From Edaphochlamys debaryana (Eukaryota; Chlorophyta; Chlorophyceae; Chlamydomonadales), in the NCBI GenBank assembly GCA_016858145.1, contig JAEHOE010000078.1:248001-312000 (forward strand): DNA of 64,000 nt. The letters run 5' to 3'. Below the pieces are notes generated by a model, which searched no databases, was not told where the DNA came from, and was given only the letters and a program-made list of their open reading frames with translations. Position numbers and translations under genes: made by a program. Positions within the stretch are counted from its first letter, which is position 1. Each line of letters starts with the position of its first letter. This document shows, piece by piece, positions 1 to 13,000 of this stretch.

Positions 1-2829
1 GAATTGGCATGATTTAGTACGGCAGATAGTAACGCGCATAGTATGGTGCCCCAACGCGGCATCCGCATTCTGTACCCGCCCTTGATCCGAAGCCGGTTGC
101 CATCCTGTGGGGATCTCCCTTTAAGAGATGGGTGAGGGCTTGCTTGCGGATTGCCGGCGTGGTCGATGATGTCAGTTGCGGAGAGGCTTGGTCCGGCGTG
201 CCGTACCGCGAGTGCCGTACCGCGACAATGCGGTGCGGTACGGCATTGGTAGTACCGCTTGATGGCGCTTACAGATGCCGGGGCCGCTGTCGGCCTGGGA
301 GTCGTCGTGTTCCGGGGTGGTGGGTGCGTGTCGTGCCGCCGCAAGCCCGTGCTAGGCTCCAATTGGCTTGTGGCCAAGTATGTTTGGCGAATCGCTTTTT
401 GCATTCGCGCTTGGGTGGCGATGTCAGATGCTGGATGCTCGGTCACGGCTGCTATTGGGTGCGGAAGCGTCATGTCTGCGGGGCCGCCCGGTAATCGGTG
501 CCCGTACGCCCAGCCTCGGCAAAGCATGTTGCGTGTGTCTTGTGCGGGAATGTTTTTCTTGGGCGTGCCGGTACTGGCATGGAAGGGTTTTGTGCATCCT
601 GCATGGGACCAATGGGAGAGGGGTGGAGAGGCGGGGTCTTTGAGGGTGGGCATGGGGGGGGGGGGCCTTGAGGGTTGCGCGGGCGTTGCTCTGCGCCTTG
701 CAGACCCCCCCTTGCATGGAGGCGAGCTCGGAGGTCAAGCCAAGCTCCTCTTTGTGATGTTACTTGCACCGATGGCTGAGGCGGAGTGACTCCGGTCACG
801 GCAAGCACGGGCAATGGGGTATGTGAGGACCCAAAAGAAGACGGTCTGAATGGTGTTTGGCAACGACGGTCTGAATGGTGTGTTTGTGTTTGTCTGGGGG
901 CTCGGTGCGCCCGTGTCTGCACCGTATGCGGGTACCGCCAAGGCAGCAAGGACGAAATCGAGGGCCGAAGTCCCAAGCAGTGCAAGCAAATGCATGTTGA
1001 TCTGTCGGAGGCCCAGCCCAGATGTGACCGTGACGGCTTGACCTTGATCCTGCAACGTGCTGGCTACACAGATTGGTTTGGCCGGCTGCACTCGCGCTTG
1101 GGCTGTCTTGGCCTTCGGCTGGTGGGGTTGTGGGGTATTTGCGCCGGCGTCGGTCGCTCTCGAGGCTTCACCTCTCCTCACCTTTGTTGTGACACCATGT
1201 AGGGGGGTAGGGGCATGTAGACAGGCGCAAGGGCCTCTCATTGCGTCGGGGTTTGGGGTGCTGAGCCTTACTACTGCTCATACGTCTGTTGACGATGCGG
1301 GCGCAGGGTTTGACGTCGGCCCCTTTGCCCAGGGCTTTGTCCCCCAAGCAGGCAGAGCTCAGGGGCTTGCACCTGCCCTGGAGCGTACGGCAAGGGGTAG
1401 GAGATATCAACGTCAGGGGGGCCTCGAGTCCGGGACAGGCGCTGGGGCCGGGGCTGGGTCGACCCGGCCCCAAGGGTCGGCCCAGCCTTGCGTCATCCCC
1501 AATGCACATCCCCCTGAGTGTCCGGGGCCGGGGCTTTGCTGGGCTTCGGCTGGACTTTGGAACTTGTTACTGACTGGTGGGGGCTGTGGAGCGTCTGGCT
1601 TTGCGTCGGGGGCTGGATCCAGGGGGGGGCGGCTGTGGGTTGGGGGCAGACGAGTGGGGCAGATATCGTGGTCCCATTCTTGGTTGCATGTGCATGCATG
1701 TGAGCTCGGCGTCCTGTATGTAGCAGTACGGAATAGCAGTACGGAACCTGTCCTGCAGCCACGCCCTCCGCCCCAGAACCAAGCTCTACGCTTCGCTGTT
1801 GTCTTCAAGCCTGTCCTGCAGCTGTACCTAGAGAGGGCTGAGCGTGCACAACGTCCGCTCGAGGCCTGGAGCCGAGCGCGCCCTCGTGCACTACCCTGCG
1901 TTGCGCTTTGCTTTGAACCCGCTCGCCTGGGGCGGCGAGGCCCCTGTGCTGCCAACAGCCTAGGGGCCACCAGTGTTGTCCCAAATCAGGGCCCCGCCCC
2001 CCTATGACAGGTACGACGTCAGCGAGCTATTCCGGAGGTGCAATCGTTGCATGGCACGGCTGGGATTGGACCTGGACCGGGGCGGTCTGGCTGGGGGGCG
2101 GCTGGGTCCGCGGGCCGGACGCCAGCCGGACGCGTGGCTGGACGTACTGTCCGAAACGCCTCGCAGTACGTCCTCGCGCATCGGGCAGCAGCGGTGGTCT
2201 CATACCCTGAGAGCAGGCAATCTATCCTTAGTTCCTTCCAATTTGCGCAACCCGAGTGCCGTTCTTGTGTCGCAATGCTGCGACAGACCTTGCGACAGAC
2301 CCCGGTCTCGGGCCGACGCGGCTCTGTAGTCAGCACCGCCAAGAGCTCTCTCGGCAACGGTCATGCTGCCCCTGCCGCCAAACGTCGCCGCTGCGTTGCA
2401 GTCGCGCGCTGGGTCGCCATGGTGTGTTCGCCGGGGCCTCGCCATGGGACCTCAGGCTGACTCTCCTCTCCTCATTGCAGCCTTGGTTTGTCTGATGTCG
2501 ACCGCTCTGGCGTAACCTGATGGTCCTGGTCGAGCCACAACTGACACGATGTCACAGTGTCCTCCGGGACCCGTTCTGACCCTCCGGGACCCGCCCGCCT
2601 CACCACAGGCTGCTGGCACTGATGGGACCGGGGAGGGGAGGTGAGCGGTGTATGGCTGGGCGGCTGCCGGCCCCCTTCCCCCACGAGCCGCCCCGCGCCG
2701 TCCCCGCCAGACCCGGCTAGCTGCACATTGCCTTGTTCCCCCCTGTCGTGGGCGCCCGGCCATGCCTCGCTGCATCCTCCACCTCTCCGCCTCCCCTGCC
2801 CCTGCCCCCGCACTCCCGCACGTCCGCAG
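1..2829. other. Stretch without a supported gene
   Basis: I see no exon chain with matching splice phases or a recognisable domain. The first 300 bases hold several copies of the GTACGG/CCGTAC word that recurs throughout the window. Many open frames exist on both strands, but this is expected in GC-rich DNA, and their residue composition (Arg, Pro, Cys, Trp) is typical of chance frames. Upstream exons of the possible exon at 2830-3235 may lie here. Confidence 0.5.
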
Positions 2830-3235
2830 CCCGCCCGCTAGCGACAACGTCCTAGGCGACCTAGCCCGCATCCTGGGCGGCGGCCCCGACGTCCTTCCCG
2901 GCCCCGGGGCCGACGAGGGCCTCCCTGGAGCGGTCGGCAGCAAGGGCCCGGGCCTGAGGGGCGACGACGCTGGGGACGCACTGCCGAGCGGCGTCGGGGG
3001 CGGCAGCGACGTGTTTCCGGGCGTGCGCGGCGATGAGGTGCCGGGCGCGGGGAGCGCGGGGATCTTCCCGGGCCTGGGCGGATTTAAGGGGGGTGACACG
3101 GCCGGGGAGGGGCCCGGGCTCGGTCTGCCGGGGGTGGGTGGAACGGACGTGTTGCCCGGGGTGGGTGGCGATGAGGTGCCGAACCTGGGGGCGGGGGAGC
3201 TGCCCAGTGTTGGCGGGGGGGAGGTGCTGGGCTAG
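2830..3235 (+). CDS. Possible 3' exon of an unrecognised Gly/Asp/Pro-rich repeat protein
   Basis: I do not recognise this product. After a plausible acceptor (GTCCGCAG, 2822-2829) an open frame, entered in phase 2, runs to a TAG at 3233-3235. The first residues read PPASDNVLGDLARILGGG. The rest is an imperfect repeat of units like GGxDVLPGxGGDEVPG, with a regular Gly-Asp/Glu-hydrophobic rhythm. Codons end mostly in G or C, and the opposite strand reads as nonsense. No upstream exon or start codon was found, so this is at best a partial gene. It could also be a GC-rich minisatellite that happens to be open. Confidence 0.3.
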
Positions 3236-5085
3236 CGCCCGAAGGACCAGGGGGCCGGAGAGGCGTGTGTCGTGGGAGAGCCGGGGAAGTGGGGTTGGGG
3301 GATGGCGGGAGCTGGGAACGTGGGGATGCGTAGGTGGGGATGCTGAGGAGTTAGGATTGCGCTGCCCTTGCACGCTCTGCGGCTGGTGACGACGGGACCA
3401 CAGGTTGCGTTGCGGGGAGGTAGCGTAGGATGCTGTACGGAGACATGTACGGCACGTACGACAGGGGTGCCTACAGATGTTGATTGCTGATAGCATAATC
3501 GGTGAACCGGGGGAATGTCGCGTTGCATGCGGTGACGTGCGGGTCCTGTGGCAAGGCATGACATCGACGGCAAGGTGAACAGGGCCTCGGCCCACTTGCC
3601 AACCGGCCCGGTGGCACCGGGGTCAATGCAACGTTCAGCATGGCACCGGGGTATACCGTTACAGTTACATACGCGACGACCCAACCCGCACCCCTCTCGG
3701 TATGGAGGATGCGCAACGAAGACAGGAGCTGCAATGTGGGGATGCAGCAGCCATGTACCATGCAGGCGTGTCGACGCTGTCATGGTATGGCAGGTGCAGG
3801 GCTGCTGTGCGTCTGTGCAGCTTCGGGGCACCTAGGTGAGGGGAGGGCAACCCCGCGAGGCGACCCCGCCTACCCCGGATAATCAGTCGGTGCCCGCCTC
3901 TCTATCACCCTCTCCCCTGGACAGAGAGGACGACAGTTCCCCAGTCCCAACCTGTCCCAAGTCCCAAGGAAGATGGGTATCAGCTGCTCCGCCCCGGGCA
4001 GTCCTCTTGCCTCCAGCTTGCCTCTTGAGCCCAGGCGAGGCCCGGTCGAACCAGGCGCGGGCTGCACAGACGGCAGCTGTGAGCAGTCGGGGCGTCGGGG
4101 TGCTTGTCTGTCTCACACGGCTCTGCATACTCTTAGGTGACACTATGGCGTCTAGGATAGGCCTGCCGCGGGTTCGCCCACTTGCCCAACGACCCCCCAT
4201 AACCAAATCGCACCCCTTTTCTCACCCGTGGCCCGTGCCTCCGCTGCCCCCGCCCCCGAAATTCGATGCCACGACTCCGCGGCACTACGCCCCGTTGTCT
4301 ATGATAACCCCCGCCCCCGCCTCCGTCGCCCCTGTTCTGCCGCCAGCCAGCGCCAGCCAGCGCTATGGCTGGGTCGCACACTCCGCCGCCACGTCCGCAC
4401 GGAAGCAGCGCCTGCAGCGCCTTTGTCACGGCCCCAGGTGGCGCGGGGGTGTGGGGGGAAAGAAACCCTGACAAACGCTGTGGGCGACAGGGCGATACCC
4501 CATGATGGCATCGCGGTCGCCACACGCCAAGCCAAGCCATGCTATCGCGCAGCATCTTCCACGGCAAAACGTGACGCGCGGCGTGAGGGCGGCGGAGTAC
4601 GTTTACATTTATCTTGCCCGTGTAGGCTGAAACGCGCGGGTTGCCTCTACGCTGCCGGCCATGCCTTATACTACACAGCCTGGTGCTGGAGGGCTTGGGG
4701 CTGCACCGTTTCCTCTCCGTCGCACTTGTATCTGTGCTGATTGGATTTTTCTGTACGGGTGGGACGAGCGCGGGGTGCACCCGCGCGCGGAGGCGCCGTT
4801 TCGCGGCAGCGAGCCTTGCTTGTGTTGCACGTAATCAGGTCTTACATAGCAGGACTGTCCAAACACGCGTCTGAGCTCCGCTGGAGGAATTTGACGCTGC
4901 TACCTCTACTGGCGCACTGGGGTCCAAGTTATCACGCCTGGACTGCTGTAGGCAATATCCATTACCGTAGGCTGACCTTCGATGCCCCGCGCGTCGGGGA
5001 CGAGTCACCATTATCGGCGACTAGCAGGAGGGCTTGAGCCCGCGCAGCCTTCTTGACAGCGAGCCCTCCAGGGCTGCTGGTAGAA
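3236..5085. other. Intergenic stretch before the first kinase gene
   Basis: No exon chain is supported. It holds one member of a short dispersed repeat (4265-4320). The final few hundred bases should contain the 5' UTR and promoter of the kinase gene that starts at 5086. No clear TATA element was identified. Confidence 0.5.
4265..4320. repeat. Short dispersed repeat, copy 1
   Basis: The core CCGCGGCACTACGCCCC followed by TTGTCTATGATAACCCCCGC closely matches 62394-62450, which reads CCGCGGCACTATGCCCC then TTGTCTATAATAACCCCCGC. Two copies 58 kb apart with only a few substitutions or indels suggest a fragment of an interspersed element. Its family is unknown to me. Confidence 0.55.
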
Positions 5086-8000
5086 ATGCTGGCGGGCCTG
5101 TTCTCGTGCTTCGGGAAGGGCCACTCGAGCGATGTCGCGGACTTAGCCGATGGACGGCCCCCGCTGTCCCTGAGGCTGAGGCCTCTGGTCACAACCTCAA
5201 GCTCTTCCTCACTGGAGCCTGCGCTTGAGGCAACGTCTCCGGGCACCTGCACGCCGGCGGCCACGAAGCCAGGTGCCACCTGCACCTCGTTGAAGTCAGC
5301 CCCGGCGCACTCGGATACGTCAGACAGTGTAGCCACGGCTGGGGCCAGCTCTGGCCTGCCTCGCGGGCCTGCGAGCGGGCTCCCGACGTACGCGACAGGC
5401 ACGGCCATTTCTCCCGTGGCGCCGCTTCGAGCGCTCGAAAACCTCACGCGGCCGCCCCAGCCGCCCCCGATGATGTTTTCCTTGCGACAGCTGCACATGG
5501 CGCTGGGCCCAGGGGACCTAAACCTCGCCGCCGTGCATTCGCCCAGCTGTTTCAGCGGCCAGAGCGGCTGCGAGTCTCCTCGCACAGAGACTCGCCCCTT
5601 CAGCGAGATGATCAATTTCAACAACGACCCGTTCGCTGCGAGCGGCGAGGGGTCGGGGTTGAGCTTAGGGGCGCTGCATGCCACCTGGCGGTCTGCTGCC
5701 ACGCTCGCGGAAGAGGTGCAAGACCTGCAAATGCTGGCGCGGTGAGCTGTACTGCCTCGGGGCCGGGTGGCGTGGGTCACTGCCTTTGGAGGGGGGCGGG
5801 GATGTGTGAGCGGGGAGGCTTAGCCCCTACCCCCCTGACCCTTCTGCCAGTGCGGGTTGACTACCGCCCTCACCACAAAGCGTCCCGCCGAAGCCCCCTG
5901 TCCTAGGACAGCCCAAGCCCCTCGCACTCTCGCCCCTCACGGCACCTCAAACCCGCCTGCACTTCCTCCGCAGGGGCGGCTATGGAATGGTGCTAACGGG
6001 CAACTGGCGGCAGGAGGGCAGAGTTGCGGTCAAAGTGCTTCTGTCGGATGAGGGCAAATGGATGGACAGCTGCTATAAGGAGGCGGTGAGCGGCTGGAGT
6101 CGCCGGACCCTGGAGAAGAGGGGGAGGACCACCGGGCAAACGTCCAGCTAGTTGTCTAGCTGCGGGGGAAGGGCCGAGGGCCGCGGGAGATTTCTGACCG
6201 CCCCGTACGTCCGTCCGTACGTCACGCCCGGCCCCGCAGGTCGTGTCCCGCATGCTGGCGCACCCCAACGTACTGCAAACGTACGACTTCCAGTGCGCCG
6301 TACTAACGGAGGCGGACGTGACTCGGGCGCACGACAGCTGGCAGCTGCAGCACTCCCTCTCTAGGGCGGCGGCTGCGGGCGGGGCTGGCGGCGCGGGCGG
6401 CGGCCCCCGCGGCTCTGCCGCTGGCGCCGGCGATGCCCTGGCGGCGGAGGCGAGGCTGGACAGCTTTGAACTGCTGCCCTCTTGCGCGGTGGACCCCGCG
6501 GATCCGTCTGGAGCAGCCAGGTGGGGTGGGCTTGCGGGTGCCTTGGGGGAGGGAAGGGCTTGGGGGAGGGCTTGGCGGCCAGGGCCCGACGTCTGACGGG
6601 CGGGGCCTGGGGTCGGGATTCCGCCCCAAGCGGGCGGACTGCCGTTTGGCCCCCCCGTCTCGTTACTAACTCTTCATGGCTCGCTTAGACTTTTCGCCAT
6701 GGCATGACATCTCTGTTTCTGTCTCTTGAACTCGCCAACCGCTCCGCGCTTGCCCTACACACGCACCCCTCGCAACCCCCCGCCGCGCAGGGCCGGCCGC
6801 GTCACCGGCTCCATCGACCTGTGGCAGGTGCTGTTCCTGCTGGGCGCCAAGCCGGGGCAGTTCCTGACGCTCATCGTTATGGTGAGCCGCAGCGCACACA
6901 GCACGCGCCGCACGCGCCCTGCCCGAACGGCACCGCACAGTGCAGCACGTGGCAACGCGTTGCGCTCGACTGGCCTCGGGACGTTGCAGTCTCCGCAGCC
7001 CGACTCCCACGCGCCGCAACAACACACACGTTTCCCGGGCTTACACGAGCAGCACTCGAGACACGCTTGCCCCCTGCCGAACCCCCACCCGCCCGCCCGC
7101 CCCCCTCCCCGCAGGAATACGCCGAGGTGGGCACGCTGCAGCGGGCCATCTCGGCCGGCGCCTTCCGCGAGAGCGCCCGGCTGTCCCGCTGGACGGCGCT
7201 GCGGTCGCTGCTGGTGACGGCCAAGGAGGTGGCGGGGGGCATGTGCCTGCTGCACTCGTACAAGATCATCCACGGAGACCTGTCAGGTGGGGGCGGGGGT
7301 GCAGCAAGGGGGAGCGGGTGTGAATGTGGATGTGGAGGGGTGTGTGAGCGCGCGGTGGCGTGCGGGTCTACCAGTGGGGGGCTGCTCTGCTGTGCCCAGG
7401 GCTGCGGCTGCGCTGCATCCGACGGCAGCGACCCACCACAGCCCACCCCGCCGCTTCTTCACCTTGCCCCCTCCCACGAACCCGCCCCACCCCACAGCCA
7501 CCAACGTGATGCTGCGCGCCTCGCGGATCGACAAGCGCGGCTTCGTGGCCAAGGTAAGGTCGGGGCCGGGCCCGGACCCGGACTGCCGGGAGCCTACGCG
7601 CTCGACGCTGCCCACACTTTCCAGCCACCACAACACCACAACCTGCCAACTCAATCAGGGAGCTGGGGGCCACTGCCGCGTGGGGGAGGACCGGGAGTCG
7701 GGGTCCGTCCGCCCTACTACTGTGCCCTGACTCTGCTGACCACCCTGACGCCCTCCATCACCACGCCCCCACCCAACCCACCCACCCATCCAAGGTGGCG
7801 GACTTCGGTCTGTCCAAGGTGACCCCCAGCGGCGTGGCCCGCACCGACGGCTGCTCGGGCCAGGCGCCCTACCTGGCGCCCGAGTGCCTAGACCACGAGT
7901 CGCGCCTGGCGTCCGACATATACTCCTTCGGGGTGCTGCTGTACGAGGTACGACACGGCACGGCACGGGCTTGCCGTACAGCGGTCGACGCCGGGGTGTG

Positions 8001-10039
8001 AGGGGCGCCGCGCCGAATGTACCGCACATGCGTCCGGGTGGCGGGTGCCCCACCCCAGCCAACTGCCGATCCGCCTAGAATCTATTCCCTTCTTACCCAT
8101 TCCTATCCGCCGTTCTCCCTGTGTTCTTGCGTGCAGCTGGTGGCGGGCCACAAGGCCTTTGCCGAGTACCAGCCGGTCCAGATCCTGGTGGGCCGCATGG
8201 CGGGCTCCCTGGAGCTGTCCTGGCCGGCCGACGCGCATCCCGAGCTGCGGGCGCTGGCGGAGCGATGCATGCGCCCCGACCCCGATGAGCGGCCGTCGTT
8301 CCGGGAGGTGACGGAGGAGCTCAGGTGCGCGCTTGCGGAAGCAGGGATGCCTGTGCGGAGCCCTCGCTTCGCCCTCGCTTTGTGTTGGGTAGTCGCAAGG
8401 AAGCCGTATGCAAGCAGAAAACCCGGCTTCGCCCTCGCTTAGTTTGTATTTTTTGCCGGGTTTTTTCAGCATACGCGCGGCTTTTGCTTCTGTCGCTGGC
8501 TCTGAGCCGTCCGTCGCTCCCACCCCTGCTTGCAGGCGTCTGGACCTGGAGGCCAAGGCCCACCACCGACAGCACAACATGCGCCGGCGCTCCACGGCCG
8601 ACGGCGTCACGCTGAACGCCGCCGGCTGCCCGCAGGCCGGCACGCCCAGCCTCGGCGGCGCCGCCAGCGTCGGCCCGGGCCCGGCCGGGCCCAGCAGCGG
8701 CACCGCGCGGCTGCGGTCCTCGCTTGGCCCGCACCGCCTCGCGTCGGCGGGCCCGTCCGGGAACTACTCGGCCGCCGCCGCGGCGGCGGCGGCAGCGGCG
8801 GCGCAGGCCCAGGCGCACGCGGCCGCCATGGCGGCGGCGAGCGCCGCCGCGACGGCGGCGGCGCTGGCGGCGGCGGCTGCCGCCGCGGGCTCGTCGACGC
8901 TGCCGCTGAGCTCGGGGGTCATGGGGGTCGACGACACGGGCCCGCAGCGGTCCTCCGTCGCCGCCTCCGCCGACTGCACCCCGCACGGCTACAGCAACGG
9001 TACGGCGAACGGTACGGCAAGTACGGCGTTCTCCATGTCGCCGATGCGGCAGGGCTCGACGGTGGGATCCGGATCCACGGCCCCGGGCTTCGCCGGCAGC
9101 TGCGGCGGCGCCGGTAGCGGCGCATCGACGGCATCGGGCGACACCGCCGCCTCGGCGGCGGCTGCCGCCGCCGCCGCCTCAGCGTCGGCCTCCGCCTCCG
9201 CCGCAGCGTCTGCGTCCGCGGCTGCGTCGGCTGCTGCCTCCGCTTCGGCCTCTGTCTCAGCCGCGGCGTTCCCAGGCGCTGGCGCGCTGCCGTCATTTGG
9301 GGGCAGCAGCGCCTCCGCCCTCGGCACTGGCTACACGGGGTACAGCGACCTCTCGGCAGTGCTGCTCCTAGGCACCGCCCGCGGCGGCGCGCAGGGCCAC
9401 GGCGCCTGCGCCGCCGCCAGCGGCCCGGCGGGCATCTACGCCGCCAGCGGCCCCGGCGGCCTCTACTCGGGTGCTGGCGGTGCCGCCAGCGGCCTCGGCG
9501 GCCTGTCGCTTGGTGCCGGCGTGTTACCGCTACTGCCGGCCGATGTGCGACTCTCGTCGCCCGGTCTGGCGCCCGGCGGCGTCTTCAGCCCGCCGCTGCT
9601 ACAGCCGGCGGCGTCCCCGCACGGCCCCGTGCTTTCCCCCGTACATTACTGCGCCCCGTACGGGCTCGTCCCGCACCTCGCGCCGCCGTACAGCGCCACA
9701 CCGCTGCAGATGCCGCTGCAGCCGGGCCTGGGCTCGCACTTCGCCCTGGGCCCCTGGGGGGCCGGCCTGGGCCTGGGCCTGCCCCCCTACGGCTCGATGC
9801 CTGCCGTACACGCGCCGCACATGGTCCACGGGCCCGTGGGCCCGGCGCCGCCCGTGTGGAGCTATACGGCCCAGCTTGACACCATCGCGTCTGGCGAGCT
9901 GACTAAGACCGCTACGGCCTCCGAGGTGGGCACCGGTGCAAGCGGCTGCGCTGCCGCGTCATCCCCGGGGCTCGGGTCGCCCTCTCTCGCGCTGCCGCGC
10001 TTGAACGCCCTGGCCGCGGCCGCAGCGGCGGTCGTGTAG
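5086..10039 (+). CDS. TKL/Raf-like protein kinase, no membrane segment, Ala-rich tail
   Basis: Exons 5086-5741, 5974-6085, 6240-6520, 6791-6881, 7115-7286, 7498-7553, 7795-7947, 8137-8324 and 8536-10039 join in phase to 1070 residues. The kinase domain spans about 218-570: glycine loop RGGYGMV, VAVK (Lys ~239), SRMLAHPNVLQTY, hinge LIVMEYAEVGTL, catalytic loop IIHGDLSATN (Asp ~435), VADFGLS (Asp ~459), APYLAPE, SDIYSFGVLLYE and RPSFREV. These place it in the tyrosine-kinase-like group. HGD replaces HRD, so it is a non-RD kinase. The start MLAGLFSCFG has a Cys that could be palmitoylated, and there is no signal peptide or membrane span. Low-complexity inserts lie at about 310-340, and a 500-residue tail is dominated by Ala and Ser-Ala runs. 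Substrate unknown; presumably a cytosolic Ser/Thr kinase. Confidence 0.88.
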
Positions 10040-13000
10040 TCGAGCGCTTGGGCTTAGACGGAGGCCGCAGAATCGCGCGGCCGGAGCTTTGCTGAGCGGT
10101 GGCCGCGGCGCCGAGTGTGAGAGACCGCGGATTAGCGCGGGTGCTCTGCATTTTTGGTGGAAGCGGCTTTGCCCACATCCACACGTTTTCACGCTTCGCC
10201 ACGCACCGTTTTTGCACGCGCCCGCCGGGGCGCTGTGAGCGGGAGCGGGCGGATGCGTTCCCGAGGAAATCGTTGCTTTTGTAGGTGGGTTTGGAAGATG
10301 GTGTATGCAGAGATGTGTCTTTTGTGGCGCACGCCTCTAGCAGTATCGGCCCCCAAGACGATGACGGAGAGATGGGAGGTAGGGGCGAGTGTCTTGCCGT
10401 CGTAGCCTTCCACGAGATGAGAACGGGAACTTAGCGCGTGGGCAAGTGACACCCAGGCTGACGGCAAGCGTACGACAGTTGTCGTACGATCACACACCCG
10501 CAAGAAGAACCTTGACTGACTGACGACATGACCCAAGTTTTCGAGACTGAGACCGGAAGTCTCAAGTCTGTTTTTGGCTTGACCTAAAACCCACGACGTT
10601 CCGAGTATGACCCCCTCAGGCCTTAGCTCTGTCTCCGCCAAGCGATCATTGGGCGTTGGCCGTTCGTTTGGATGTTGCGTCTATGTGTTCTACGCGTGGC
10701 CCAGTCGCAGGGTTGGAGCCTCCGTTCCGTACAGAGTTCTATGTCGTTAATGTTCCCGCGTGGCTGCAGGCCGGCACGTCTCGGTCTTTCTGTCTCAGCG
10801 CCTAGCTGTGTCGCTAACCCTGACGTGGCCCCCTCAGCAGCCTCGGTATGCGTTGCTTTACTGCTGTGTTGAAGCATGTCGTTCTATGGCTCTAGCCGCT
10901 TCGTCGCTGTCGCTTGGCGGGTCCCATGCCCCAGTCATTCCGGCCACGGGGCCTACGCTTCCCGCCCCTCCGGCGGGCAGCTGCAGCCGTAGGGCTATGG
11001 CTCACATGGCCCCCTCCCCTGGATGGCTGCCGGACCGGTTTGTGCGACACAGTGTGGTGGTTGTGTGGTGTGGAAGTTACGCGGAACCGTTGCCCGTCCG
11101 CTCGCTTGCTGAAGAGCGCGGCACTGGCACTGTCGCATGTTTCCCGATGTTGTGGCTCCTGTCGGCACGAGAGCATCAAGACGGCCCCCAAGCATTTTCG
11201 GGGTTGGCTGGCGCTTTTCGCGCGGGCCTATCTTAGCGGCCCGGAGGGCGGCGATGCGGCAGGAAGTACTTTGTTGCCGCTTGACGGTTGCCCCAGAAGT
11301 TGTGGCCACGAGTCGTGGGGATGGAGAAGGAAACGTGGCCGGGCGCGGGGGCCAACCGGTGCATTGCTTGCCTCAAGAGAGACAGACGGTGGTCAAAGTG
11401 AGTTGTGCTGTTCATGTGTGGTCTTCACGTTATCGCATTGGTGTGATCTTCTCCTTAGCGTTCCGTTGTGTGGTCGAGACGTGCTGAGCTGCGTTGTGCT
11501 GAAACGCAATCCAGGTGAAGATGCGGAGGCCTGGGTGGGGACTTGCCGGACCACGGGCTGTACGAACCCGGACATGTGAACATGGCGCGTTCGGGGTCTG
11601 GCTGCACGTGTTCCGGTGCCAGTGGGGGCAGCAGCAGTCGCTTAGCCCTCGGGGACCATCGCTGTTTGACGAGGCTGCTCGGAAGACGCAGCAGTAGGGC
11701 GCTGCAAGGAGCGCAATGGGTTGTGTTGAGGCCGTCGCGAGCTGGGGAAGAGATAGGCTTCCAACGCACAGCAGCCAAGCGGCGTTGGCTGGAACACGGA
11801 GATTGCCGGATTGGTGTTGAGGTCTGTGTTCTTTTGCGTTGCTGTGATGATAATTGCGGGGTCAAGTTATCAACGTAATCCGTGGGGCCTGTGTTCCCGA
11901 GGAGGGAAAGGCTCGGACATGGACCGTTGGTTGGCGTGGCGAGCTCGGGTCCTTGGACAGGGGCGAAGCTTTCAGGAGCTGTGGGAGGCCGTTAGGCACT
12001 GCGGCGCTGCCCGTAATGATGGAGCCATCTTTTCCGCGCACCTGTCAGCCAGGGCGTGTGTGGCCCAACAGCTCCCTGTGATTGACAACGAACGAGGTGA
12101 TTATGGAAGCGGTCTGGTGGTTTCAGAGGCAGGCCTCTGCCCCCAGTTGGAGGGCCCGGCCCGAAATAGGCTAGTAATACCGTGCAAGGGCGTCTCAAGT
12201 GAGTAACTGTTTGGGGCAACCAGTAAGTGGACTGTGAGCCAACTTGTGTTTGGTTCGGGGCGGTACTTCCATACCCCCCTGTTGGCGTCAGGTCTTTTCG
12301 AGGGCCTTTGGTGAAGTGTCGTGCGGAACCTTGGGCAATGACGGCTAGCAGGCGCAGGTTTTGCGGCGGGGGCAGGACATGTGTTGCGTCGGTTGGTCTC
12401 TTGCGTGAGGGCTCCTCACCTGCGCCTCCGTTGGCCGTGGCGGCGGGGCGCTGAGTGTGGCCGCCGCCCATGTCCTCTTCTTTTGTGGACGGCGGCTCGC
12501 TAAGAGTTGTTGAGTCTACGGTACCTGGGTATTCAAGTGCTATGACTGCTGGGGGGTGTCAGGCACAGCCTGACTAATGCAAAGAACGGGCGCCTGCTGC
12601 GTTTGATGCGCAGGCGGCGCCCCTTGGTGTGGGGTTCATGGTAGCGCGGAGCGATCCTGTTTCGCGCTGGACTCTGCAGCAAGCCGTGGGCCGTGTGGGC
12701 ATGTGAGACTGAAGATTGCAGAAGCCCTCCAGTGACGGTGTGGCTTGCGCCGTGCCGAGTTGTTGCCTGGCTGAAGCCTTCGGTTGTGGGATTGCGATCT
12801 TGCTTTGTTGTCCGCGTAAGGCGGCCAGCGTTCCGGCCCCTATCAACCTCAACATTATCGTCCCTTAGTGGGGGCCATGCGCGCACCTTTACGCGCGGCC
12901 TTGCGGCGCCGTGGGTTGCCGCGATTCACGCTTCACTCCTTCTGCGCTTGTTTGGAGGGCTACTGAGCGAATGCATGCTCGTATGCGTGTGCGTCCGTGC

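Noticed and set aside
10914..11579. Long + strand open frame (over 200 codons) in the gene-free region
   Set aside because: It is Cys/Arg/Trp-rich with no domain, no plausible introns and no codon bias. It is read as a chance frame.
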